From Castellaniella sp. (GTDB lineage Bacteria; Pseudomonadota; Gammaproteobacteria; Burkholderiales; Burkholderiaceae_B), in the NCBI GenBank assembly GCA_019104865.1, contig JAHRWZ010000030.1, forward strand, positions 1 through 64,000: DNA of 64,000 bases, given 5' to 3'. The notes beneath the pieces were generated by a model that was given only the letters and a program-made list of their open reading frames with translations, ran no database searches and was not told the DNA's origin. Each line of letters begins with the position of its first letter. Within the stretch, counting starts at the first letter, position 1. Shown here one piece after another: positions 28,909-38,546 of the stretch. Both the position numbers and the translations under genes were made by a program.

Positions 28909-29916
28909 ATGAAAATCAAGATGCTGTTCCTTGTCGCCACGCTGGCGGCGGGCGCCATGGGCCTGTCGGCCCACGCCGCCGAAACCCGCCTGATCCGCTT
29001 CGGCTACGGCCTCAACCAGGATTCCAACCAGGGCCGCGCCGTCCAGGTCTTTGCCAATGAAGTCGCCAAACTGTCCGGCGGCAAGATGCAGATCCGGGCC
29101 ATTGGCGCGGCGGCCCTGGGCTCGGACATCCAGATGCAGCAAGCGCTCATCGGCGGCGCCCAGGAGATGATGGTGGGCTCGACCGCCACCCTGGTAGGGA
29201 TCACGCCGGAGATGGCCTTGTGGGACACGCCCTTCCTGTTCAATTCCGGCACCGAGGCCGACCAGGTGCTGGATGGCAAGACGGGCCAGCACATCATGGA
29301 CAAGCTGAAAGACAAGGGCATGGTCGGCCTGGTCTACTGGGAGAATGGTTTCCGCAACCTGACCAACAGCAAGAAGCCAGTCGAGCGCGCTGAGGATTTC
29401 AGCGGCCTGAAACTGCGCGTCATGCAGAACAACGTCTTCCTGGACACCTTCCAGCGGCTGGGCGCCAACGCCATTCCACTGCCCTTCTCGGAACTGTTCA
29501 CCGCACTGGAAACCAAGACCGTCGATGGACAGGAAAACCCCTTCAACACCATCCAGTCCAGCAAGTTCTATGAAGTCCAGAAATATCTGAGCGTCACCAA
29601 TCACGTCTACAGCCCCTGGATCGTCACCGCCAGCAAGAAGTGGTGGGACGGCCTGAGCGCCGACGAGCGCGGCATCCTGATGAAAGCGGCCCGGGCCAGC
29701 CGCGACTTCGAACGCACAGACACCCGCGCGGAGGCCGACAAAGCCCTGGCGCAACTGAAAACGGATGGCATGCAGGTCAACACCGTCAGCGCTCAGGAAG
29801 TGCAACGCATGCGCGACACGATCGCTCCGGTCAACGAGCAGATCAAGAAGTCCGTGGGGCCGGATCTATGGAACGCGGTGCAGGACCAATTGAAGGAAAT
29901 CCGCAAGGGTGCCTGA
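28909..29916 (+). CDS. TRAP transporter substrate-binding protein DctP (gluconate cluster)
   Basis: The 335-residue periplasmic protein has a cleavable signal peptide (MKIKMLFLVATLAAGAMGLSAHA). The DctP fold is visible in WDTPFLFNSGTEADQVLDGKTG, GLKLRVMQNNV (carrying the carboxylate-binding arginine) and VDGQENPFNTIQSSKF. AAGGAGAAG precedes the ATG. It is the last gene of the gluconate operon. A strong hairpin follows before the convergent second TRAP system. Confidence 0.93.
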   Translation: MKIKMLFLVATLAAGAMGLSAHAAETRLIRFGYGLNQDSNQGRAVQVFANEVAKLSGGKMQIRAIGAAALGSDIQMQQALIGGAQEMMVGSTATLVGITPEMALWDTPFLFNSGTEADQVLDGKTGQHIMDKLKDKGMVGLVYWENGFRNLTNSKKPVERAEDFSGLKLRVMQNNVFLDTFQRLGANAIPLPFSELFTALETKTVDGQENPFNTIQSSKFYEVQKYLSVTNHVYSPWIVTASKKWWDGLSADERGILMKAARASRDFERTDTRAEADKALAQLKTDGMQVNTVSAQEVQRMRDTIAPVNEQIKKSVGPDLWNAVQDQLKEIRKGA

Positions 29917-29964
29917 TCCAGGCTCCGGCCCCGGATCCAGGACGACAGTCCGTCGATAACATGG

Positions 29965-29998
29965 CGCGGCCAGGCTCGGGAAACCAGGCCTGGCCGCG
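29965..29998. terminator. Bidirectional hairpin between two convergent TRAP operons
   Basis: CGCGGCCAGGC (29965-29975) pairs perfectly with GCCTGGCCGCG (29988-29998): an 11-bp GC-rich stem with a 12-base loop in the gap between converging operons. No T-tract, so termination strength is uncertain. Confidence 0.6.
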
Positions 29999-30039
29999 TC
30001 ACGCCGGCGCGACGGCAACCCAGCCCCGCCGGGGGTTCA

Positions 30040-31317
30040 TCACCGATACACCAGATCCCGGAAGAACAGCGACAAGCCCGGCCAATAGGTGATGATCATC
30101 AGGCAGGTCAGCACCACGCCCACGAAGGGCAGCAGCGGCCGGATCAGCCGCTCGATGGGGACCTTCGCCACCGTGCAGGCTGCGAACAGGTTCACGCCGA
30201 AAGGCGGCGTCACCATGCCCAGCGCCAGGTTCACCACCATGATCACCCCGAAGTGCGCCGGATCCACGCCGAACTGGGTAGCCACGGGCAGCAGCAAGGG
30301 CGCCAGCACCACGATGGAGGCCGAGGTCTCGATGAACATTCCGATGATGAACAGCGCGACATTCACCCCCAAAAGGAAGGTGACTTCGCTGCCGAACAAA
30401 TGGCTGAGCCATTCGCCCAGCGCCATCGGCACGCCGGCGCGGTTCAGCAGGAACCCGAACACCCCGGCGTTGGCGATGATGAACATGATGATGGCCGTGG
30501 ACATCACCGAGCTGTGGAAGGTGCGCCCCAGAATGGCCCAGTTCAGCCGGCGATAGATGAAGACACCCACGAACAGGGCGTAGACCACGGCCACGGCGGA
30601 GGCTTCGGTGGGCGTGAAGATGCCGCCATAGATGCCGCCCAGAATGATGACCGGCATGAGCAGCGCCCACCATGCCTTCCGGAAGGCGGCCCAGACCGGC
30701 AGGCGGCCATCGCCGTCATGGGTGCCCAGGCCATTGCGCCTGGCATACAGCCAGACGTAGAGCATCAGCCCCACCACGATCAGGATCCCCGGACCGATCC
30801 CCGAAATGAAGACCTCGCCCACCGAAGTATCGGTGGACACGGCAAACAGGATCATGGGGATCGACGGCGGGATAATGACGCCCAGTTCCGCCGCCGAGGC
30901 CTGCAGGGATGCCGCAAAGGGCGCGGGATAGCCATGCTTGACCATGGCCGGGATCAGGATCGAGCCCACCGCGAAGGTGGTCGCCACGCTGGAGCCGGCG
31001 ACTGCGGCGAAGATCATACAGGTCAGCACGCAACTGCAGGCGAGCCCCCCCTGAACGCCGCCCACCACGCTCTTGGCGAACTCAACCATGCGTTCCGAAA
31101 TCCCGCCAGCCTCCATGAGGTTGCCCGCCAGGATGAAGAAGGGCACGGCCACCAGCGGGTATTTGTCCAGCGCGGCGTAGAGCTGCTGGGCGATCACGAG
31201 CCACGTCATGTGCCCGTCGAACCCGACCCCGACCATGGTGGCCAGCCCGATGGAGACGGCCACCGGCACGGTCAAGCCGAAGAACAACAGCATGGAAACG
31301 ACCATCAGTTGCGACAT
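30040..31317 (-). CDS. TRAP transporter large permease DctM (second system)
   Basis: The 425-residue DctM protein has YPLVAVPFFILAGNLMEAGGISERMVEFAKSVVGGVQGG, AELGVIIPPSIPMILFAV and LGMVTPPFGVNLFAACTV. The ATG at 31317 (MSQLMVVSMLLFFG) is chosen over a longer reading with a polar lead. It is the last gene of a dctP-dctQ-dctM operon with no catabolic enzyme inside it. The substrate is unknown; the divergent aldehyde dehydrogenase is the only hint. Confidence 0.92.
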   Translation of the reverse strand: MSQLMVVSMLLFFGLTVPVAVSIGLATMVGVGFDGHMTWLVIAQQLYAALDKYPLVAVPFFILAGNLMEAGGISERMVEFAKSVVGGVQGGLACSCVLTCMIFAAVAGSSVATTFAVGSILIPAMVKHGYPAPFAASLQASAAELGVIIPPSIPMILFAVSTDTSVGEVFISGIGPGILIVVGLMLYVWLYARRNGLGTHDGDGRLPVWAAFRKAWWALLMPVIILGGIYGGIFTPTEASAVAVVYALFVGVFIYRRLNWAILGRTFHSSVMSTAIIMFIIANAGVFGFLLNRAGVPMALGEWLSHLFGSEVTFLLGVNVALFIIGMFIETSASIVVLAPLLLPVATQFGVDPAHFGVIMVVNLALGMVTPPFGVNLFAACTVAKVPIERLIRPLLPFVGVVLTCLMIITYWPGLSLFFRDLVYR

Positions 31318-31328
31318 GGTCAGGGATC

Positions 31329-31817
31329 CTATACAGGTTCGATATGGAGACGGCGCGGGCCCTCGGCCCAATAGGCCAATGCGCCAATCAGCGCGAGTGT
31401 CGCGCCGACGGGAATGGAGAGGTAGATCCAGGAAATCGACACACCCAGGCTGGGAGTGGTCTGGAAACGCACCCGCCAGGTCATGTCGAATCCGATCCAG
31501 ACCAGGAAGCCCAGAAAGCCGACGACGATGAGCAGCACGACGTGTTCCAGCAAGCGGGCGCGATGCGCGGCCAACAGGTTATGCAACAGATCCACACCCA
31601 GCATGGCCCCGTGGCGGAAGGCCAGCGCCATGCCCAGCATCACCGCCCAGATGATCGCGGCCCGTGTCCAGGCCTCGGACCAGGCCGAGGGGGACTGCAG
31701 GACGAAACGCGCCAGGACCTGATAGAAGCCCGCCGCAACGGCGGACCACAGCAGGGCCTGGGCCACCCAGGACACCAGCCGGAACAGGCCCCGGTCGATC
31801 AGACCCAGCGCTCGCAT
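31329..31817 (-). CDS. TRAP transporter small permease DctQ (second system)
   Basis: The 162-residue protein has four hydrophobic segments and the DctQ pattern WSEAWTRAAIIWAVMLGMALAFRHGAMLGVDLL. It ends 11 bases before dctM. A palindromic repeat lies between it and dctP upstream, which may lower transcription into the membrane genes relative to the binding protein. Confidence 0.9.
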   Translation of the reverse strand: MRALGLIDRGLFRLVSWVAQALLWSAVAAGFYQVLARFVLQSPSAWSEAWTRAAIIWAVMLGMALAFRHGAMLGVDLLHNLLAAHRARLLEHVVLLIVVGFLGFLVWIGFDMTWRVRFQTTPSLGVSISWIYLSIPVGATLALIGALAYWAEGPRRLHIEPV

Positions 31818-31821
31818 GATA

Positions 31822-31856
31822 CCCCCTTGGCGCTACGCGCCGTCCCCCCGAGGGGG
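31822..31856. repeat. REP-like palindromic intergenic element
   Basis: A 35-base element with two stacked hairpins: GGCGC-TAC-GCGCC (31829-31841) and TCCCCC-CGA-GGGGGA (31843-31857). A CCCCC block at its left end can pair alternatively with the right GGGGG. Elements of this build (C5...TTGGCGC...GCGCC...C5-CGA-G5) are, from memory, dispersed in intergenic DNA of Burkholderiales. Only one copy is seen in this window. It sits between dctP and dctQ inside one operon, where it could attenuate or protect transcript ends. Confidence 0.65.
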
Positions 31857-31891
31857 AATTCGCGCTTGGGACGGCCCGGCGCGCTCATGAT

Positions 31892-32872
31892 TTATTGTGT
31901 ATTCCGGATGGATTCGACAAGTTCCTTGCCGAACTGTTTGTAGTATTGCGGGTAGACGGGTTCCACCGCCTTCACGAAGGCGGCGTGATCCACCGTGTTG
32001 ACCTGCATGCCGTTGGCCTTGAGCGTTTCCACGCCGTCGGTCTCGATCTTGTCGACGAACTGACGCATGGCCTGCGCACCGGCCAGGGCGGCGTCCTTGA
32101 ATTTGGCCTTGTCGGCATCGGGCAGGCCGTTATAGACCGAAGGCGACATCAGGATGAGTGCCGGGCCGTACACATGGGCCGTCAGCGACAGGTATTTCTG
32201 CAACTGCCAGATCTTCACCGACACCAACACGGACAGCGGGTTTTCCTGGCCATCGATGGTGCCTTGCTGCAGGGCGGTCGCGACTTCGGGCCAGGCCATC
32301 GGGGTGGCCAGTACGCCCAGCTGCTTGAAGGCGGCGATGTGGATCGGGTTTTCCGTCGTCCGGATCTTCAGGCCCTTGATGTCGGCCGGTTCCTTCACGG
32401 GGCGGACATTGTTGGTCAGATGGCGGAAGCCCTGCTCGCCCCAGGCCAGAGCCACCAGGCCACGTTTGGGGAATTCAGCCAACATGTCCTGGCCGATCTT
32501 GCCGTCGAGGACCTTGCGCGCATGGGCCAGATCACGGAACAGGAACGGAATGTCGAACACCCCGGTCTGCGGCACAAAATTCAACGTGGCGCCCGTGGAC
32601 ACGATGGCCAGATCAATCGTGCCCAGCTGCAGACCTTCGATCACTTCGCGTTCGCCACCCAGCTGACTGTTGGGAAACTGCTGGATCTTGAAATTGGGCT
32701 CGCTGGATTCCAGCGCCTTCGCGAAGGCCGCTGCGCCCGCGCCGTAATGCGAGGTTTCGGACAGTGCGTAGGCCATCTTGAGGGTGGTCTGGGCCAGCAC
32801 CGGCGTAGCCGCCGTCAGACCCGCCAGCGCAGCAGCCGCGATCCAGCCGGCCAGTTTCTTTCCGTGATGCAT
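31892..32872 (-). CDS. TRAP transporter substrate-binding protein DctP (second system)
   Basis: The 326-residue periplasmic binding protein starts at 32872 behind GGGAGA, with a signal peptide ending at PVLAQ. It shows DIPFLFRDLAHARKVLDGKIG, GLKIRTTENPIH (carboxylate-binding Arg present) and IDGQENPLSVLVSVK. The ligand is therefore probably a carboxylate, but its identity is not readable. It diverges from the aldehyde dehydrogenase gene, with a 247-base promoter region between them. Confidence 0.92.
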   Translation of the reverse strand: MHHGKKLAGWIAAAALAGLTAATPVLAQTTLKMAYALSETSHYGAGAAAFAKALESSEPNFKIQQFPNSQLGGEREVIEGLQLGTIDLAIVSTGATLNFVPQTGVFDIPFLFRDLAHARKVLDGKIGQDMLAEFPKRGLVALAWGEQGFRHLTNNVRPVKEPADIKGLKIRTTENPIHIAAFKQLGVLATPMAWPEVATALQQGTIDGQENPLSVLVSVKIWQLQKYLSLTAHVYGPALILMSPSVYNGLPDADKAKFKDAALAGAQAMRQFVDKIETDGVETLKANGMQVNTVDHAAFVKAVEPVYPQYYKQFGKELVESIRNTQ

Positions 32873-33119
32873 GATGCCGTCTCCCGAGCATGATGTTTTT
32901 TGTCGCCATCCGGACAAGCGCCGGGTTTTGGCCCCGTAGTGTTCTAACACGAAGCAGTCCCGGCCCGCAACGCAGGTACGGGCCGGGAATGGCCAACATG
33001 GGTGCCTCCTAGGGAAATCCAGGAAGGCCACCCCAGCATGGGCCTCGGGTTCCTGTCTTATGATGGTTCGGGCTGCCAATCGCGCACGGCGGAACACGCC
33101 TGACCAGGAAATCGACCTC

Positions 33120-34577
33120 ATGCCCACGCATCACTTCATCGCCAACCGGCGCCAGCCGACCCAGGACGACCAGACCATCCCCGTCATCGATCCGTCCGAC
33201 GGGCAGGTCTTCGACCACATCGCGCGCGGCACCGCCGCGGACATCGATCGTGCCGTGCAGGCGGCCTGCGCCGCGATGGGCGACAGCCTGGACGGCCCCT
33301 GGGCCAGGACCTGCGCCCGCGATCGCGGCCGGCTGCTGGCCGACTGGGGCCGCGCGGTGCTGGAACACGCCGACGAACTGGCCGGGATCGAAGCCCGCGA
33401 CACCGGCAAGACCCTGCACACGGCGCGCAGCGACGTACTAGCCCTGGCGCGCTATTTCGAGTTCTACGCGGGGGCCTGCGACAAGCTGCACGGCGACACC
33501 CTGCCCTACGAAACCGGCTACACGGTCATGACCGTGCGCGAACCCCACGGCGTCACCGGCCACATCATCCCCTGGAACTACCCGGTGCAGATCTTCGGCC
33601 GCAGCGTGGGCGCGTCCCTGGCGGCGGGCAATGCCTGCGTGGTCAAGCCCGCCGAGGATGCCAGCCTGTCCACCCTGTATCTGGCCGATCTGGCCGCCCA
33701 GGCCGGCTTTCCCGCCGGTGCGCTGAACGTCGTGACCGGCTACGGCCATGAGGCCGGCGCCGCGCTCGCCGCCCATCCGGGCATCCAGCACATTTCATTC
33801 ACGGGTTCGACCGCCACCGGCCAGCGCGTGGCCGAAGCCGCCGCCCGCCATCACTGCCCCGCCGTGCTGGAACTGGGGGGCAAATCACCGCAGATCGTGT
33901 TCGACGACGCGGACCTGGACGCTGCCCTGCCGGTGATCGTCAATGCGATCATCCAGAACAGCGGCCAGACCTGCTCGGCCGGCAGCCGGCTGCTGGTGCA
34001 GGAAGGCCACTACGAGACGGTCGTCGCCCAACTGGCCGAGCGTTTTCGCGCGCTGCGCGCCGGGCCGGCGGCCTTCGACCCGGATCTGGGCCCGCTCGTC
34101 AACCAGAAGCAGCACGAGCGGGTGCGCCAGATCCTGGCCACGGCGTGCGCCGAAGGGCTGACCGAGGCCGCGCGCGGACAGGTCCTGGCCGATGCGCCGG
34201 CGGCTGGCTACTACCAGGAGGCCGTGCTGTTTCGCGACGTGCCGCAGGACAGTGTGCTGGTGCAGGAAGAGATCTTCGGCCCGATCCTGGTGGCGCAGTC
34301 CTTCCGCACGGAAGCCGAGGCGCTGGCGATGGCCAATGCCACCCCCTACGGCCTGGTCGCCGGCGTCTGGACCCGCGATGGCGGCCGGCAGTTGCGGCTG
34401 GCGCGGCAGCTGCGCTGCGGCCAGGTCTTCATCAACAACTACGGCGCGGGCGGCGGGGTCGAGCTGCCTTTCGGCGGGGTCAAGTCCAGTGGCTACGGGC
34501 GCGAAAAAGGCTTCGAGGCGCTGCTGGGATTCACGACCCTGAAAACCGTGGCCATCCGGCACGGCGCCATCGATTAG
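33120..34577 (+). CDS. NAD(P)-dependent aldehyde dehydrogenase (betaine aldehyde/GABA-aldehyde type)
   Basis: The 485-residue ALDH has the cofactor/oxyanion segment HIIPWNYPVQIFGRS, ITGS-like FTGSTATG, general base Glu251 in LELGGKSPQ, and nucleophile Cys285 in NSGQTCSAGSR. VELPFGGVKSSGYGREKG is near the end. The ATG at 33120 has an AGGAA site. It resembles the betaine-aldehyde/aminoaldehyde branch, but the substrate is uncertain. It is divergent from the second TRAP operon and could oxidise an aldehyde made from the imported compound. It converges with the acetolactate-synthase-like gene. Confidence 0.9.
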   Translation: MPTHHFIANRRQPTQDDQTIPVIDPSDGQVFDHIARGTAADIDRAVQAACAAMGDSLDGPWARTCARDRGRLLADWGRAVLEHADELAGIEARDTGKTLHTARSDVLALARYFEFYAGACDKLHGDTLPYETGYTVMTVREPHGVTGHIIPWNYPVQIFGRSVGASLAAGNACVVKPAEDASLSTLYLADLAAQAGFPAGALNVVTGYGHEAGAALAAHPGIQHISFTGSTATGQRVAEAAARHHCPAVLELGGKSPQIVFDDADLDAALPVIVNAIIQNSGQTCSAGSRLLVQEGHYETVVAQLAERFRALRAGPAAFDPDLGPLVNQKQHERVRQILATACAEGLTEAARGQVLADAPAAGYYQEAVLFRDVPQDSVLVQEEIFGPILVAQSFRTEAEALAMANATPYGLVAGVWTRDGGRQLRLARQLRCGQVFINNYGAGGGVELPFGGVKSSGYGREKGFEALLGFTTLKTVAIRHGAID

Positions 34578-34619
34578 CCCGCCGCCCGGACCGCATTCGG
34601 GATGCAGCGGTACGCCGTC

Positions 34620-36461
34620 CTATTCTTCGACGTACCAGGTGTCCTCGGACAGCATCACCTGCTGGTGCCCGTAGCCCGCCGGCATCATCGGGAAGCAATT
34701 CTGCAGCGGCACGACGGCCACGTCCAGGAAATACGGCCCGTCATGCGCCATGCAGGCGGCCAGCGCCGCGTCCAGGTCGCGCGGATGGTCCACCCGCGCC
34801 GCGCCCCAGCCGAAAGCCCTGGCCAGGGCGACGAAATCCGGGATCGAGGCGTTGTAGCTGTGGCTGTAGCGCCCCTCGTGGATCAATTCCTGCCACTGGC
34901 GCACCATGCCCATGTGGCCGTTGTTGCACAGGATGAGTTTGACCGGCGCCCGATGCTGCATGGCGGTGGCGAGTTCCTGGATGTTCATCAGCACGGAGGC
35001 ATCGCCGCTGACGCACACCACTGGCTTGTCCGGGTGGGCGATCTGCGCCCCGATGGCCGCGGGCAGCCCGTAGCCCATCGTGCCCGCCCCGCCCGAGGTC
35101 AGCCAGCGGTTGGGGCGATCGAGCTGGATGTACTGCGCCGCCCACATCTGATGCTGACCCACGTCGGTGGAGACGACGGCATCGCGCCCCGCCAGCACGC
35201 GATTGACCCGTTGCATCAGGTCCTGCGGCAGAATGACGTCGGCTGACGGTTCGACTTTCAGGCAGTCGCGCGCCTGCCAGACGCCGATGCGCTGCCACCA
35301 TTCGTCCAGTCGGCCGGATTCCAGCGGATACTGGCCGAGTTCCTTGTGCAGCGCGCGCAGCAGCGGATAGCAGTCACCCACCAGCGCCACATCGGCGCGC
35401 ACAACCTTGTTGATCGACGCGGGGTCGATGTCCAGATGGATTTTGTCCGCGTGCGGGCAGAAGTCCGACAGGCGGCCCGTGATGCGGTCGTCGAAGCGCG
35501 CCCCCACGCAGACGATGAGGTCGGCGTGGTGCATGGCCAGATTGGCCTGCAGCGTGCCGTGCATGCCCAGCATGCCCAGGAACTGCGCATCGCCCGCCGG
35601 ATAGGCGCCCAGCCCCATCAGGGTCAGCGTGCAGGGAGCCCCTGTGGCCTGCACCAGTGACCGGAAGGCATGGCAGGCATCGATGCCCGAATTGATCAGC
35701 CCGCCACCGCCGTAGAACACCGGGCGGCGCGCCCGGGCGATCAGGGCGGCGGCGCGCTTGATGGACGCTTCCGTCGCGGGGGACAGGGTTTCGACCCCGG
35801 CCTCGGGTTCGGGCGCCGGCACAGTGTTTTCGGGCGGCACCAGCGCCATCTGCAGGTCTTTGGGGAAGTCCAGCAGAACCGGCCCGGGTCGCCCGGAGCG
35901 GGTCAAGCGCAGGGCCTTTGCCACCAGATCGGCGACGTCCTCGATGCGGCGCACCTGGGCATTCCATTTGGTGACCGGACGCGAAATGCCGACCGCGTCG
36001 CATTCCTGGAAGGCATCCGTGCCGATGGCGCTGGTGGCCACCTGGCCGCTGATGCACAGCACGGGGATCGAATCGCACAGGGCGTCGAGCAGCCCCGTCG
36101 TCGTGTTCGACATCCCTGGCCCGGAGGTCACCAGAACGACGCCCGGCCGGCCCGTGGAGCGGGCATAGCCTTCGGCCGCGTGCATGGCGGCCTGTTCGTG
36201 GCGTACCAGCACATGGCGGATGCGCGGTTCGGCGTACAGGGCGTCGTACAGCGGCAGCACCGCGCCGCCCGGGTAGCCGAACACTGTATCCACCCCCAGG
36301 GCAATCAGGGTGTCCAGCAGGACTTCGGCCCCATTGCGGCCGGCAGCGGGTGGGTGGGTGGCAGCGGTAGCGCGCAGGGGCGCGGGAGTGGGGGCATTCA
36401 CGGAAGGAACCTGAACAAAAGGAGCCACGCGGGGACAATCTTTGAGTTTATCCCTTTTCAT
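34620..36461 (-). CDS. Acetolactate synthase large subunit-like ThDP enzyme
   Basis: About 613 residues with the full AHAS pattern: [16 protein letters not shown], the cofactor-activating Glu in [19 protein letters not shown]-binding [26 protein letters not shown], ThDP motif [15 protein letters not shown]...NN, and [11 protein letters not shown]. It would condense two 2-ketoacids with decarboxylation. No small regulatory subunit (ilvH/ilvN) or ilvC adjoins it, so it is probably not the main branched-chain biosynthetic enzyme. The start is uncertain: ATG at 36461, or GTG at 36401 after a low-complexity lead. It may be co-transcribed with the TSUP and orphan DctP genes upstream. An Xsc or glyoxylate carboligase identity is excluded by the Glu and AHAS motifs. 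Confidence 0.85.
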   Translation of the reverse strand: MKRDKLKDCPRVAPFVQVPSVNAPTPAPLRATAATHPPAAGRNGAEVLLDTLIALGVDTVFGYPGGAVLPLYDALYAEPRIRHVLVRHEQAAMHAAEGYARSTGRPGVVLVTSGPGMSNTTTGLLDALCDSIPVLCISGQVATSAIGTDAFQECDAVGISRPVTKWNAQVRRIEDVADLVAKALRLTRSGRPGPVLLDFPKDLQMALVPPENTVPAPEPEAGVETLSPATEASIKRAAALIARARRPVFYGGGGLINSGIDACHAFRSLVQATGAPCTLTLMGLGAYPAGDAQFLGMLGMHGTLQANLAMHHADLIVCVGARFDDRITGRLSDFCPHADKIHLDIDPASINKVVRADVALVGDCYPLLRALHKELGQYPLESGRLDEWWQRIGVWQARDCLKVEPSADVILPQDLMQRVNRVLAGRDAVVSTDVGQHQMWAAQYIQLDRPNRWLTSGGAGTMGYGLPAAIGAQIAHPDKPVVCVSGDASVLMNIQELATAMQHRAPVKLILCNNGHMGMVRQWQELIHEGRYSHSYNASIPDFVALARAFGWGAARVDHPRDLDAALAACMAHDGPYFLDVAVVPLQNCFPMMPAGYGHQQVMLSEDTWYVEE

Positions 36462-36552
36462 GATGCGGCCAGGAATACGTCCGGCCACATCGGAGAACAC
36501 CGTGCGCTCGTATCCAGCCGATCGCGAAGTACAACCGGATTGTCGTGCCGGC

Positions 36553-37305
36553 CTATCGATCCAGCAGCATCTTCACCGACACGATGACGGCCATCGTCAC
36601 CATCAGGATGCGGATCAGCTGATGGCCGCGCGTCACGACCAGCCGGGCGCCGATCGTGCCGCCCACCCATTGGCCGGCGAGCATCGGCAGACCGAAGGCC
36701 CACAGGATATTGCCGTTCAGGGCGAAGAAAATGACCGATGCCAGGTTGCTGCACAGATTCAGCAGTTTGGCGTGCGCTGTCGCCTTGACCAGATTCATGC
36801 CCAACAGCGTCACCAGCGAAATCGCCAGGAACGTCCCCGTGCCGGGGCCGAAGAAGCCATCGTAGAAGCCGATCATCGGCGCTAGGCTGGCAGCGTAGAC
36901 GGCCTGGGGGATGCGCTGCGTGCGATCCTGCGCCCCGACCCGGGGCGACAACAGGAAATACAGGGCAAAGCCGATCAGCAGGAACGGGATGATCTGCTTC
37001 AGGATGCCGCTGTCGATGCGGGTCAGCGCAATCCCGCCCACCAGGGATCCCAGAAAAGCCCCCAGCATCATCCAGCGGCTGCGCTTCAGGTCGATCTGGC
37101 GCATGCGCAGAAAATGCAGGGTTGCCGCCGTGGATCCGGCGATGCCGCCGATCTTGTTGGTGGCGATGGCCACCCCCGGCGGCAGGCCGACAGCCAGCAA
37201 CGCGGGGATGGTGATCAGGCCGCCACCGCCCGCGATGGCGTCGATGGTGCCCGCCAGCACGGCGACGAAAAACAGCAGCGTGGCGATATCGAAGGTGATT
37301 TCCAT
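36553..37305 (-). CDS. TSUP-family membrane permease (TauE/SafE type)
   Basis: The 250-residue protein has about eight hydrophobic segments in the repeated TSUP arrangement, with the paired motifs [33 protein letters not shown] and [24 protein letters not shown]. The family moves sulfonates, sulfite or small organic acids, usually by export. It lies between an orphan DctP (47 bases upstream) and an acetolactate-synthase-like gene (91 bases downstream) on the same strand. Confidence 0.88.
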   Translation of the reverse strand: MEITFDIATLLFFVAVLAGTIDAIAGGGGLITIPALLAVGLPPGVAIATNKIGGIAGSTAATLHFLRMRQIDLKRSRWMMLGAFLGSLVGGIALTRIDSGILKQIIPFLLIGFALYFLLSPRVGAQDRTQRIPQAVYAASLAPMIGFYDGFFGPGTGTFLAISLVTLLGMNLVKATAHAKLLNLCSNLASVIFFALNGNILWAFGLPMLAGQWVGGTIGARLVVTRGHQLIRILMVTMAVIVSVKMLLDR

Positions 37306-37351
37306 GGGCGGCGGCGAGAGGCGGTGTGCTGTCAGCCGGCCATGATACGCC

Positions 37352-38377
37352 TTACCGCTTCGCGATATCCGCCTGCGCCTGTTTCACCAGATCCGGCCCG
37401 ATCCGCTGGGCCCATTTGTCGAACACCGGCTGCGTCACCTTGGCGAAGGCCTGGATCTGCCCGGGCGACAGCACCGTCACCGTCACCCCGTGACCTTCGA
37501 TGTCCTTCAGCAGCGAATTGTCGGTGTTGGTCACGCCTTTGCGAGCGATCAGGATCTCGCGCCGGCCGGCTTCGATGGCCGCTTCGCGCACGATCTTCTG
37601 GTCATCCGGCGACCAGGAACTCCAGACGTCCTTGTTGACCACAAAAATCAGCGGATCGGCCACGTAGTTCCACAGGCTGAGGTATTTCTGCCCCACGTTA
37701 TAGAACTTTGCGCCGGCGTAGATGGACAGCAGGTTTTCCTGGCCGTCCACCGCGCCGCTGGCCAGCGCGGGCTGCGCATCCGCCCAGCTCATCTGCGTGG
37801 GGTTGGCACCCAGGGCGGTGAATGTGTCGATGTACAGCGGCGAGCCGACCACGAGCAGCTTCATGCCTTTGATGTCTTCCGGGGCCTTGACCTCGCGCAC
37901 CGAATTGCTCAACTGCCGGTAGCCATTTTCGCCCCAGGCCAGCGGCACCACGCCTTGCTTGGACAGAATGCCGAATAGCTGTTCGCCGACCTTGCCGTGG
38001 GTCAGCGCGCCGATGGCTGGATAGTCGGGCATCAGGAACGGCAGCGAGAACAGGTTCAGTTCCTTGACCTGCGGGGACCAGTTGATGGTCGAGCCGACCG
38101 CCATGTCGATCACGCCCTGGCGGATGGCGGAGAACTCACGGGTCTGGTCACCCTGCACCAGGGAAGTGCCCGGGTAGACCTTGATGTTGATGCGCCCGTT
38201 GGTGCGTTCACGCACCAGATCGGACCAGATCACCGCCCCCTGCCCCCAGGGGAAATTGGTGCCGACCACAATGGACAATTTGTATTCGGACTTGTAGTTG
38301 GCAGCCTGGGCCGGCAAGGCGGCTGCCAGGGCCGTGAAGACCAGCGCAGCGGCGCCGATGAATCGTGTGAAACGCAT
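37352..38377 (-). CDS. Orphan TRAP substrate-binding protein DctP lacking the canonical Arg
   Basis: The 341-residue periplasmic protein has a signal peptide ending at LPAQA, a DctP fold (SLPFLMPDYPAIGALTHGKVG) and VDGQENLLSIYAGAKF. The position that carries the carboxylate-binding arginine in the other two DctP proteins of this window (GLKLRV, GLKIRT) is Leu175 here (GMKLLV). There are no dctQ/dctM genes beside it, only TSUP and acetolactate-synthase-like genes downstream. It may bind a non-carboxylate or serve as a sensor or alternative receptor. Family certain, ligand unknown. Confidence 0.9.
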   Translation of the reverse strand: MRFTRFIGAAALVFTALAAALPAQAANYKSEYKLSIVVGTNFPWGQGAVIWSDLVRERTNGRINIKVYPGTSLVQGDQTREFSAIRQGVIDMAVGSTINWSPQVKELNLFSLPFLMPDYPAIGALTHGKVGEQLFGILSKQGVVPLAWGENGYRQLSNSVREVKAPEDIKGMKLLVVGSPLYIDTFTALGANPTQMSWADAQPALASGAVDGQENLLSIYAGAKFYNVGQKYLSLWNYVADPLIFVVNKDVWSSWSPDDQKIVREAAIEAGRREILIARKGVTNTDNSLLKDIEGHGVTVTVLSPGQIQAFAKVTQPVFDKWAQRIGPDLVKQAQADIAKR

Positions 38378-38546
38378 GAGTCAGTCTCCTCTGTGAGGAT
38401 TCAGTATCCCAGATCGGGCGGCGGTCAACGCGCGATCCGCAAGAAGATCACCACCGGCAGCGTGAACTGGCCATCCGATCGACAGCACGGGGGCCCCATC
38501 TTCGCTATCATGGACTCCTGGCAGGTTCCTTCCCGAGGTGATCCCC

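Noticed and set aside
34620-36461. Identity as sulfoacetaldehyde acetyltransferase or a second glyoxylate carboligase because of the neighbouring TSUP gene
   Set aside because: The enzyme keeps the activating Glu ([13 protein letters not shown]), FAD segment and GMVRQWQ motif of acetolactate synthase. Carboligases have Val at that position, as the real gcl here shows.
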